A stretch of 64,000 nt of DNA from Hemerocallis citrina. Its lineage: Eukaryota > Streptophyta > Magnoliopsida > Asparagales > Asphodelaceae. Position numbers and translations under genes: made by a program. The stretch covers positions 146,983,249-147,047,248 of the forward strand of contig CM030360.1 in NCBI GenBank assembly GCA_017893485.1, read 5' to 3'. The notes beneath the pieces were generated by a model. That model ran no database searches, was not told the origin of the DNA, and was given only the letters and a program-made list of their open reading frames with translations. Of this stretch, positions 46,244 to 56,220 are shown one piece after another (position 1 is the stretch's first letter; every line of letters starts with the position of its first letter).

Positions 46244-47468
46244 TCAGGCGCTCTCTTGATACTTCAGTAAATGGTCGGCATTCCAAGTCCTGGGTATCTC
46301 TCTGCCTTCAAGATCTTCAAGACGATACGCTCTGGGGCGGACTACTTTGGAAACTTTGTACGGTCCTTTCCAATTCGGAGCCAGCTTACTCTTTTGGCTG
46401 GGGAACAAGATAGCTAGCTTTCTGAGGACTAAGTCCCCTTCTTTGAGATCTGTGGGATGGACTCTTTTGTTGTAGGCCTGCTCGATTCTTCTCCGATAAT
46501 TTTGCTGGCGAATTGAAGCTCTTTCACGGAGCTCATCAATCAGGTCCAAATTTGCTCGGAGATCTCTAGGCGTTCTGCTCTTCATCATAAGCAATAAGGC
46601 GAGGGGATGGCAGACCAACTTCTAAAGGGATCACAGCCTCGGACCCATAGGTGAGATTGAAGGGCGACTCTCCGGTAGGGGTCCGTTTCGTAGTGTGGTA
46701 GTTCCATAATACATTAGGAAGTTGTTCTGCTTATAAGCCTTTGGCGGCCTTATCTAATCTCTTCTTGATGTCGCAGAGGATCTGCCTGTTGGCATTCTTT
46801 ACTTGACCATTGGACTGAGGATGGGAGACGGAGGAGAAGCGTTGCTGAATGCCGAGGTCTTCACACAAAGATCGGAACGCTGCCCCTATAAACTGTGTTC
46901 CATTATCTGTTATTAGGACCCGAGGCACGCCGAACCTACAGATTACATTTCTCTAGAAGAACTGCAGCACTTTGTTCTCAGTAATTGTGGCCAGAGGTTC
47001 GGCCTCGATCCACTTAGAGAAGTAGTCGATTGCCACGACTAGGAACTTGAGCTAGCCTAGAGCTGGCGGAAATGGACCTACCAAGTCCATCCCCCACATT
47101 GCGAAGGGAATCGGGCTTGAGAGAGATGTTAGTTGTGCTTGGGATAGGCGACGGATTTTGGAGAACTGCTAACAAGGGCTGCTTTGTCGGACGTGTTGCT
47201 CGGCATCTCGAAGTAGTGTAGGCCAAAAATACCCGTAGTTTAAAACTTTCCTGGCGAGGGACCTTGATCCCGAGTGGGTGTCGCCTATGCCTCCATGGAG
47301 TTCTTGCAGGGCGTACGAGGCTTCTTCCGGGGAGAGGCATCTCAAGTAGGGTCTGCCATCTACTTGGGTATAGGAGCGTTTGTACAAGACTCCTTCAACA
47401 AGGGTGTACCTGCTCTGCTCTCGTTCGGATTCGACGGGCTTCTTTTGGATCTTGGGGAAGGGTCCCAT
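46244..47468 (-). pseudogene. Gypsy integrase, frameshifted
   Basis: From the right: the zinc-binding part (YTLVEGVLYKR, LQELHGGIGDTHSGSRSL) at 47169-47450. The core is interrupted near 47150-47000 and 46929. VLITDNGTQFIGAAFRSLCE at 46870-46925 keeps a catalytic Asp. HPQSNGQVKNANR near 46800 has Lys where the catalytic Glu is expected (usually GQVE). The C-terminal part (GDLVLRKL, LAPNWKGPYKVSKV, NADHLLKYQ) ends at 46244. The lost Glu plus frameshifts make it inactive. It is the last pol domain before the repeat array and the antisense ORFs. Confidence 0.9.
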
Positions 47469-47879
47469 CCCTAAGGAATTCTATCAAAGGCTTCATCTAG
47501 TTGTTCTAAAGTTAGATGGGTAGTGACTCTATCGAGTCGGGGGCTTCTTCTTCTATGCTTGGTCTTAGGAGTACTTCGATTAGGATGGTCTGCTCGAGAC
47601 CTTAGAGTGAGGAGGAGGCCAATTTGGAGAGGGCATCTGCTTGGGAGTTTTCTTCTCCGAGGGATCTGCTGGATTTATGCCTCTTCAAACGAATCCATGA
47701 GACTTCGGACCTTGGCTAGGTACTTAGCCATTCGGTCGTCTCGCGCCTCGTACTCTCCTAAGACTTGATTCACGACCAGCTACGAGTCACTGAATATTCA
47801 GATACGATGTGCCCCTACCTTGCAAGCCATACCCAGGCCTGCTATTAGGGCCTCATACTCAGCTTCGTTATGGGAGGCT

Positions 47880-49460
47880 TTAAAGTTGATGCGGAGGGAG
47901 TATTAGAGAACGAAGTCATCTGGACCTACCAAAATGACTCCGGCTCTGCTCCCTTCGGTGCAAGAAGACCCGTCTACATATACTGTCCAGATGGGTGTCC
48001 CATATGCAGCTTGACTCACTTCCGCGATGGTTCTTTCTACGATAAACTCAGCCAGAGCTTGAGCTTTGATAGTGGTCTGAGGCTGATAAGATATGTCATG
48101 CTGACTGAGCTCGATCGACCACTTCATTAGACGCCCGGAGGTCTCGGACTTGTGCAGGACTTGTTTGAGCGGCTGGTCGGTAAGAACGATCACCGAGTGG
48201 GATTGAAAATAGGGGCTGGAGCTTCCTAGCTTCCATCACCAAGGCGTAGGCTATCTTTTCCAATCTCGGATAGCGGAGCTCGGTGTCTCTCTGAACCTTG
48301 CTCACATAATAGATAGGCTTCTGAGCCTTGTCTTCTTCCCTCACTAGGACAACGCTGAGGGTCTGCTCGGAGGCAGCGAGGTAGAGGTAGAGTGTTTTCC
48401 CGGGAATAGGCTTGCTGAGGTGTGGGGGGTTGACCAGATAGGCTTTCAGTTGGTCGAACGATTCTTGCTGCTGTTGGCCCCACTCGAAGCCCTTAGCCCC
48501 CTCTGAGGGCTTTAAAGAAAGGAAGACACTTCTCTCCTGACTTAGACAGGAAGTGCCCTATGGCGGCGAGGCGTCCTGTAAGCTTTTGAACCTCTTTCAT
48601 ACTTGTAGGAGGGGCCATATCCAGTATGGCTTTGATCTTTTCAGGGTTGGCTTCAATCCCCCTCAGACTGACCATGAGCCTAGGAACTTGCCAGATGAGA
48701 CTCCGAACACACACTTGTTGGGGTTAAGTCTCATATCATGCTTCTTCAACACGTCGAAGGCTTCTTGTAGGTCGGTGACATGGTCGGACCCATGAATACT
48801 TTTCACTAGCATATCTTCGACGTACACTTCCATGTTTCAGCCGATCTGATTCTAGAAGACCTTGTTGACGAGGCACTGGTAGGTGGCACCGGCATTTTTG
48901 AGCCCGAAGGGCATTACTCGGTAGCAATAGAGACCTTGATCAGTGACGAAGGAGGTTTTTGGGATGTCCGGAGGGAACATTCTGATCTGGTTGTATCCTG
49001 GAGAAGGCATCCATGAAGCTCAGAAGCTCATGACCCGAAGTAGCGTTGATTAAGGTATCTATGCTGGGGAGAGGGAAAGGATCCTTAGGGCATGCCTTGT
49101 TCAAATCCGTGAAGTCAGTGCAAATCCTCCAACTCTCGTTGGCCTTCTTGACCATAACAACATTAGAGAGCCACTCGGGATAGTTGACTTCTTGTATAAA
49201 CCGGGCTTTAAGGAGCTTGTCCACTTCTCCTTGCAGGGGTGAATTTGCACCTCTTTTGTTGGACCGGTTTGGACCCCAGAACAACACTTAGGTGGTGGAC
49301 GAGGAGGTCTTCAGAAATTCCTGGCATGTCGGCAGCTGACCAGGCGAAGAGGTCATGGTTCTTCCTAATGTATTGGACTATGTCGGAAGAGAGGGCAGAG
49401 GGGAGGGTCTTGCTGATGAAGAACTTGCAGTTCGGATCTTGCTCTGAAAAGAGCACTTCC
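47880..49460 (-). pseudogene. Gypsy reverse transcriptase and RNase H, frameshifted
   Basis: From the right: HDLFAWSAADMPGI (49340-49390), then VVMVKKANESWRICTDFTDL and LNKACPKDPFPLP near 49080-49160, and [14 protein letters not shown] near 49000 with a frame break. The catalytic YVDD appears as YVED near 48810, so the second Asp is Glu. PEKIKAILDMAPPTSMKEVQ and LTGRLAAIGHFLSKSGEKCL (48520-48660) follow. The connection region has YYVSKVQRDTELRYPRLEKI (48250-48320). RNase H begins WTVYVDGSSCTEGSRAG near 47960 and is broken after 47903. Many frameshifts are present. Confidence 0.9.
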
Positions 49461-49499
49461 TCCAGCTCGTCTACTGGTTTCGGACATAAGCTGGGTGTT

Positions 49500-50060
49500 C
49501 CCTTGAGGAATCTCGAGAGTCTCGAGGGAAAGGACAGGTCCCCTGGTGGAGGTCATGTAACACTTCCGGGCCATCTCCTGACTACCCCTTACTTCCCCCA
49601 CTCCTGCCTTGGTGGGGAACTTCATTTTGAGATGATAAGCCGAGGGGATAGCCTCTAGGACAGCTAGGCCGGGTCGGCCTAGGATCACATGGTAAGCAGC
49701 TGGAATGTCGAAGACCATGAATAACATTGGCTCCGTCCGGGTAGTAGTAATTTGGCCACCAGTTACGTCGAGGTTTATCACCCCTTCGATAGTCACTGGC
49801 ACTCCCGTGAACCCATGGAGCATATAGCCGGCAGGCTTCAGCCTGTCCCGTGATAACTTGAGTCCTCGGAAGGCTTCTAGGAAGAGGATGTTGACGGAAC
49901 TGCCATTATCTACCAGAATTCTCTCCACTTTGAAATTAGCCATGTGGAGGTTAATTACCAAGGCATCGCAGTGGGGTGTTCGGACACCCTCTAGATCTTC
50001 ATCCGAGAAAGTAACCGGGACTCCGAGGCCTTTGGGAGGGGGTATGCTGTGCACTGAATT
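49500..50060 (-). pseudogene. Gypsy aspartic protease
   Basis: The open frame 49365-50054 contains ILVDNGSSVNILF at about 49880-49920, the Tat-lineage form of the D[ST]G active site (here Asp-Asn-Gly), then VPVTIEGVINLDV and YHVILGRPGL. It also reads on toward the reverse transcriptase in the same frame for some distance. The protease would cut gag-pol into its parts. The domain is uninterrupted, and with gag it is the best preserved part of the element. Confidence 0.85.
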
Positions 50061-50212
50061 GAGGCCTTTCGAGAAGAGTTAGAGGTTCCTCCCATTGGAC
50101 CTCCACGGATGAGATGCAAGACGCGTTCTTCTTCAAAATCTTGAGTCTTGTCGCTGCCTCTAGGGAGGCTTGTTAGCCCCCTGGGGGAAGGAGGAAGATC
50201 AGTTCGGTCCTT

Positions 50213-51965
50213 TCACACAAACTTGGACAGCTGTCCTCTCTGAATGAGGGCCTCAATTTCATTCTTCAGGGCCCGACAGTCATTGGTGTCGTGGCCATGA
50301 TCCCGATGATATCGGCACCACTTTTCCTTGTCTCTCTTCTTCTCGGGGGTGTTCATCTTCGGGGCAGGAGGCAGGACTCCTTCTTTCTCGACTTCCATGA
50401 GGATAGTTGAAACATTGGTGTTGAGAGAGGTAAACTTCTCAAATCTGGGAGGCGGGCGGCGCTGACCCCCGTTGTCCTTTCGGAGCTTCTTAGATCCTTC
50501 ATCTTCGGCTGCCTTTCTCTTGGTTTCGAAGGAAGACCCCTCGAAAGTGGGGCGATGTTCAGCTTCCTCTGCCCTGAATATACTTCTCGCTTCTGAGAAG
50601 AAGGTCGGAGAAGTCTCGTGGGGGCTTTTTTGCTAGGGAGGACCGGAGGTTGGAGTTGAGGACATTAGACTGGAAGGCGGTTGCAACAACCGATTGGTCG
50701 AGGGAGGCAATGGACCGGGATTCCGCGGTAAACCGCTTGACATAATCTCTTAGTTTCTCACCCTTCTTCTGATTGAGGAAGAGTAGTGAAATACTAGTCT
50801 TCTCAGTTCGGCAGCTGCTTACGAAGTGGGTGACGAAGAGGGTCTCAAATTGTTCAAAGGAGAAAATGGAGGATGGGGCGAGGCGGGAGTACCATTCCCG
50901 AGCCGGACCCTTGAGAGTGGCCGAGAAGGTTTTGCACAGTAGAGCATCGGAAGCTTGGTGGATCAACATGAGAGTTTTGAAACTTTCGATGTGATCAACG
51001 GGGTCTGACTCCCCCGTATATATCTCGAACTGTGGGGGCTTGAAGTTTGCGGGGACGGGTGCCTCCATGAGGGTCCTTCCTCTTAGTTCTTCTTCCCTAT
51101 CCAGTTGGCCGAGGCGCCTCTCCATCTCGTGGAGACGGCGGTAGACTACATCATCCCTTCGACGGTACCCTGGCAAGCCTCTGGACTCATCTTCGTACGA
51201 ATGGGAGCATGGAGTTCGGCGATGGTAGCTAGGGGAATGGTGAGGACTAGGGATGTGATGGCGGTGGCTCGGAACCTGAGGAGGAGTTAGGGACCGATGG
51301 CGAGGACTTTGGACCGGAGGAGGAGTAGGGACCCTCTCAGCATTGTTGTTGTTGTTCAGTCGGAGATTGAGGGCCTGCAGGATTGTAGCCTGGAACTCTT
51401 GGAATTCGGCTCGGGTGATAGGTCTGTTCTCGTCCCTCTGGAGCTGCCGACCAGTGGGAGAACAATGTCTTCTTCGACGGTACTCAGGGGACTCTCTCTG
51501 CCTCCTATAAAGGGGAGACCTCCTGTGATCTCGGCGACGAGGAGATTGCTTATTTGGACGTTCTGAGCGGGTGGCTCCCCCACGGGCCCGCCTTTCATCC
51601 AAATGGCGGTGAAGATCCTCTTCTTTCTGTCGGTTGATGAGGATGTTGCGGAGGTCTTCGAAAGGCCGGGGGTTGTGAGATGCCATTGAATTGGTTGAAG
51701 GGTTATGTATGGAGACGTGGTCATGGCGAAGGGGTTGCTTCTGAGGAGGAGGACGAGAGGTCCCAATACCGGTGTTCTGGGGCCCGGCTGGAGCCCGCTG
51801 GTGTTGAAGATTCTGAAGAAGAGGTTGTTCCTGCTGCAGAGGCAGATCAGGTTGAGGAGGGAGTTGTCCCTGCTGCTGGACAGTTTGGAGGGGAGCCTCC
51901 TGTTGTGGCTGAGGAGGTGTGGGCCCACGGTTGGACCCTCTGGATCTCAGTTTCCATGGAGGCAT
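50213..51965 (-). pseudogene. Gypsy gag, two frames
   Basis: A 468-codon open frame (50559-51965) starts MPPWKLRSRG. Its first 250 residues are Pro/Gln/Arg-rich and disordered. The capsid follows with FEIYTGESDPVDHIESFKTL, PAREWYSRL, SSIFSFEQFETLFVTHFVSS and FLNQKKGEKLRDYVKRF. After a frame change near 50560 the knuckle CRYHRDHGHDTNDCRALK lies at 50260-50310. Gag forms particles; one frameshift separates capsid and knuckle. The start lies about 70 bp inside the primer-binding site, the usual spacing. Its relative is at 77-1750. Confidence 0.9.
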
Positions 51966-52011
51966 GGCTAGAGGTGATCTTAACCGAGGGAAGAGGATGG
52001 GGTGCTATTCG

Positions 52012-52034
52012 TGTTCCCACAATCGACGCCAAAC
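52012..52034 (-). other. Primer-binding region of the complete gypsy element
   Basis: Inside the 5' LTR the minus strand reads GTTTGGCGTCGATTGTGGGA, the type of leader found in Tat-lineage elements. Confidence 0.55.
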
Positions 52035-52601
52035 TGTTGTCGCTGAAATCGGTGTGGGGGCAAACAGATAGATTTGTGGATTCTTGGGACGTTGAATAGT
52101 CAAACCCGAAACCTTTTCGCTGGAGTTTAACTGTGATCTCCTGCCGTTGACTTGCAAAAAGTGCGAAACACCGGGGTTGATCCCGGCGACGCACCCTTCG
52201 ACGCTCAAGTCAGTAATCAGAAAGACTATGAATGAGCTTTGATTGGAAAAAGATTAATTACCTGGTAATAGTGGGGGATGGGGGGTATTTATAGCCGCCT
52301 TAAGGACTAGTTTCGGGATAAGATCAAATCCCTACTTCCCAGTGAATCGATAGAAGGAATCACGGCCGTTGATTAAGTATAATCATAAACCATAATTCTA
52401 TCCAGCTGGACTGGGTTTCGTGCGGGTTAGAACCCGCACCCAGTTGAGATGGATCCGGTCGTGGGTTATTGGGCTTTTGGAAAAGAGACCCAGTACCCAT
52501 TTCGGACCCGTTTGTAGATGAAATTACCATTTTACCCCTGAGCTTTAAGATTCGTGCCCGCTTTGGACGGTTCCGATTTAACTCTATTTTTGGCCATATC
52601 A
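52035..52601 (-). repeat. 5' LTR of the complete gypsy element
   Basis: 567 bp homologous to 38667-39234, with the same termini and TATA box. About 45 differences in total. Confidence 0.95.
52286..52294 (-). promoter_or_regulatory. TATA box of the 5' LTR
   Basis: The minus strand reads GGCTATAAATACC. It is the promoter position for the element's genomic RNA. Confidence 0.55.
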
Positions 52602-52606
52602 ATAAC
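52602..52606. repeat. Target-site duplication ATAAC, right
   Basis: Second copy of 38662-38666. Confidence 0.9.
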
Positions 52607-52731
52607 ATATTTCCCCTCCAAAAAATTTCTCCTCAAAACCAAAATTTTTCCCCCAATACTAAAAAACTCATTACTTTATTATTATCTCTCTCTTCTCCCT
52701 TCACTTTTTCATATTTCTCTTTTTCTCTGTA

Positions 52732-52752
52732 CCCCCCCCCCCCCCCCCCCCC
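52732..52752. repeat. Poly-C run of 21
   Basis: Uninterrupted C tract followed by CT repeats inside Helitron B. Length may be inaccurate in assembly. Confidence 0.9.
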
Positions 52753-53124
52753 TCCCTCTCTCTATCTCTCATTCTTTCTTTATTTACTTAAAAATTTAGA
52801 TATTTAAATTTCAGGTTTGTAAATTTTCAGAATCTCTATGCTTTTTTTTATTGCACATATTACATTGAAAATAACAAATATCTCTTCAACTGTTAAATTT
52901 CATCATTTTCCACCATCAAAGTTCTAAGAAGTTGGACTTTACACACCCATTTATAATTATTTTTTAGCATATACTAATGGAAACATGGACTTTTATTTAC
53001 AACTAATTATTGTCATACTATTCAAACTTGAGCTACATAATTGTTGTTTTACTGTTTACAGGGCTTTTCGTATGATGTATCGTTCTGAAGGCGTGTCGTA
53101 GGCTCGTGCCCACGAGCAATTCTA

Positions 53125-53125
<1 letters not shown>

Positions 53126-53181
<56 letters not shown>
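53126..53181. repeat. (TA)n microsatellite
   Basis: TA dinucleotides directly after the CTAG end of Helitron B. Confidence 0.95.
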
Positions 53182-53184
<3 letters not shown>

Positions 53185-53349
53185 AGTTGTTCTCTAGATG
53201 AATTAGAAGCTGATAACATTAATCAATATGTAATAGCTTAGAGAATCATAAATTTTGATTGATTTCATGTATCACTGGCAATCCTACATGTAATAAAAAC
53301 TGCAGCATACTGGTGACTACTACATTTGAGAAAACAGCTATAATCTTTG
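53182..53349. other. Short unassigned spacer
   Basis: Lies between the TA tract and the long LTR starting at 53350. No gene seen. Confidence 0.4.
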
Positions 53350-56215
53350 TGTAATATCTCAAAAATAATTAACAATTATTTTGTACAAACTAGTTTACAC
53401 ATGAACATTGTCGTACATATTAATAAATGTTTGTCTCAACTAGTTGTGTATATTGCATAAATTGTATTTGACATTTTTATGAAGACAACCAATTTGGTGT
53501 TAACAAACATATTGTGTTGTATGGTTTGGCTCAATCCGATCTAGCTCAAGTGAGCCCATACCACCCAAATAGGCCCAACCATGTTAATTTATGTTCATGA
53601 ACATATTACAATTACAAGTGTGAACAAGGAGGAGCCAACAAATTTTGAATTGCAGTAGGATGACTTAGGTGTACCTTAGGGTTGTCTTAGGTATAACCCT
53701 AAGAGAGCTTAGGTGTAACCCTAGGAGGGCTTACGTGTAACATAGAATGGCTTATGTGTAACCCTAAGAACTAGGGAACTATTGATTTTTGTATGGACAC
53801 TTAGCAACATAGGCCAATCATATATTAAATATGTATGACACTAAGCAATACTACCCCAACCCTACACCCCTACCCTTGTCTCCCCACATACCCATGGCCG
53901 GCCCTATATAAAGAAGGGTATGGGGTGAACCCTAGCTCATTTCCACACTTGATTTCCAAACATTCTCTCATTTTTCCTAAGTGCTATTTCATTACTTGGA
54001 GCAAGGATAAGGAGGAGAAAAAAGCTAGGAGAAGAAAGCAAGCTTGAAGCCAAGAGTGTACGTGTTAGAATTCTCCAAAATAAGGTGGGTGTTCTCCTAA
54101 CCTTTGTATGTTATTTTCATGAATTGATTTGCTTGATTTAGCTCATGTAGAATGGAAATTGCTAATAGATTGAATCGTTGTGTGTATGGTTGAAGCTTAT
54201 GGTTGAAGCTCATGTTTATAACAACAAAAGAAACTAAGTGTAAGGAACTTGCTAGTAGATGGAATGGCTAGGAAGGAAATATGTAGTAGTTGTAGGAAAT
54301 TAATTCAAACCGCTGGGTTAAATTCTAGGGTTTGTATGTTGGATTCAAAACCTTGTAAATTGGAATAAACATATAGAACAATCGTATGAAAATATATATT
54401 TATATTTGGTTTTATTGTAAGGGTTTATGCAAAGAAAGATTGTTAGTGAGGTGTTTGACAAAATTCCCGAATGAATATGTATGCATAGATGAATGAGAAA
54501 GTTTAGTAGAATTAAAGTCTATGAGATATAAAGTTGCACGTGGAGTATTTGGCATTATGTGAATGTGAGTTAGTACATATACTTGTGTGAAATAACATAG
54601 TGATGAAGAAATTTTAAGTATGATTTCTTTGAATTGTTTGATTTAATACTTGTATATTGTGTGTACTAGTTGGTTAAAGATGATCATATTTGTTGTGTAG
54701 GGGATGTAAACTAAATACCCCCATTTTGTGCATAATAGTGTTGTATATTGTGTGTACTAGATGGGACATGTTCAGGCTTGAATTAATGTTTGGAACGGGT
54801 TCGAGAATATTTCGTTAATGGCAGATTTGTCATATGGTATTTTCCGTTCCAGAGTGTTAATTCGCAGTTGTTCATTGGGCTGAATTTGGGCCAAATCTTG
54901 GCATGTTTTTGGATAGCCAGGTTGAACCCTAATTAATCGAGTTGAGACTACATAAACTTAACTAGGTTGATTAACATATGGAATTAGGTTGGATTCGCTT
55001 AGTGTTCTAGTATTAAGTTACCTTAGATAAGTGAACTACTCTAGTTTATCGAACTTGTAGGGTAATAAAAGCTAGGACTAGAAGCACGGTATAATTAACT
55101 AATAATATAAATTTCAAGATAGGAAACTGCAAGCGATGATAATAGAGCCATTAAAATCCAGTAAAGCTAGTAAATTAATGAGCCTGATATAGTACAACTA
55201 CATTCACTAGTTCTAGGACTCCTTAGAAGTCTAGATTGTAGTAGCTCTAGATCGTGTGACTACTGTTATAAGGACAAGCACTATTAGGCGTGTACTCACC
55301 TAGCAAGGGAACACGTGCGGCTTCATCTCACTTGTCAAGCGGACACGTGCGGCGTTGTCTCGTCTATAAATTACTGGGATTTAATGATATGAACGGGAGA
55401 CGGACGTATGTACCGCAATGTCCTGTCGAAACCAGGCAATAGACCCCTAAGAGTACGTCTATGTTCTCAGTTATTAGTACGAATAGGGAGCAAGAGTTTA
55501 ACTCTGAGTCTCTTGGCGGAGTAGGAAAAGGCCGGCCGATTCGCCTTATGTTCGGATAACTTTTGATAGGGTACAGGCTTGAGAAAGACTGCCAATTCTG
55601 GCAAAGCTGTAGCAGAGCTGAATGAGCATCAGCCTGTCTGGGAGTGGAGAAAGGCTGCCAGCCCCGGCGTAGTGGAGAGAGACCACCGATTCCGATCGAT
55701 CGGAGATATCACCGACGTTCGAGAGTGGGGAGAGACCACTGATCCGACGCAGAAGAAGAAATGGACCGCATACATTGCAACTCTATCAGTCACTAAATAA
55801 ATATAAGAACCATGGTAAGAGTACAAGAGTAAGACTGCAATGCGAGGGATCGAACCCTATAATCAGAAGTACATTCAAACTTGATACGAAGTATGTAGTA
55901 TGGGATGCATATGTTTTCAATCAAGTGTGCATTAGAATGAGAGCATCGTGAGCATTTGTGTTGTGCATTAGATTTTAGGTCATAGCATATACCGACACTT
56001 ATGATGTATGATTTTCACATTTTTGCATCAATATTGATTGTGGAGGAATTAGAGATCGTTGCATTCATCAGTATTATGTCAGTTGCATTCAACTGACTTG
56101 GCCATAGTTGGTTAGTTGCAGGACTACCTAATCGTGAGAGCGGAGGACTCGAGGTGCATGAAGCATCCAAGTGGAAAAATGAAAGTGTACAGTTATTACT
56201 TGTAATTCATGATGC
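53350..56215 (+). mobile_element. Long LTR unit (vi), plus orientation
   Basis: It starts TGTAATATCTC, like the element-orientation start of the solo LTR at 21272-26362 (TGTAATATCCC). Near 55890-56150 it matches the reverse complement of that LTR (GTATGTAGTATGGGATGCAT, TTAGAATGAGAGCATC-like, GGAGGACTCGAGG-like). Block 55846 (GAGGGATCGAACCC) corresponds to the TTGAACCCGCG block. A TATA box is at 53904. The right end is not resolved; the expected GCTACA end is missing and LINE sequence begins near 56221. The single open frames inside are not supported as genes. Confidence 0.6.
53904..53913 (+). promoter_or_regulatory. TATA box of LTR unit (vi)
   Basis: CTATATAAAG follows a GC-rich CCGGCC stretch and precedes a purine-rich leader. 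It would drive plus-strand transcription toward the LINE remnant. Confidence 0.5.
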
Positions 56216-56220
56216 AATTT

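Larger units (their letters stand above)
38667..52601 (-). mobile_element. Complete Ty3/gypsy Tat-like element with antisense ORFs
   Basis: A 13.9-kb element with two LTRs (about 568 bp), a 5-bp target duplication ATAAC, primer-binding and polypurine regions. On the minus strand it has gag, protease, reverse transcriptase, RNase H and integrase. Between integrase and the 3' LTR lies a plus-strand gene cassette (41516-44763) whose product resembles PF04195 (putative gypsy-type transposon). This arrangement is known from the Tat/Retand lineage. The LTRs differ at about 45 positions by my hand alignment (about 8%), mostly transitions. All genes carry frameshifts. Confidence 0.95.
38578..53125 (+). 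mobile_element. Helitron-like element B, split by the gypsy insertion
   Basis: Its left part is 38578-38666 and its right part 52602-53125. It begins directly after the CTAG end of element A with TATATAATAAAATACAAG and ends CTAG at 53122-53125. A 7-bp-stem hairpin GCTCGTG CC CACGAGC lies at 53102-53117, eight bases before the end. The complete gypsy element sits inside with its target duplication ATAAC. Removing it would leave about 610 bp homologous to A. Confidence 0.6.

Noticed and set aside
53835..54047. Open frame after the TATA box of LTR unit (vi)
   Set aside because: It overlaps the TATA box itself and the LTR leader, so it is not a plausible gene.
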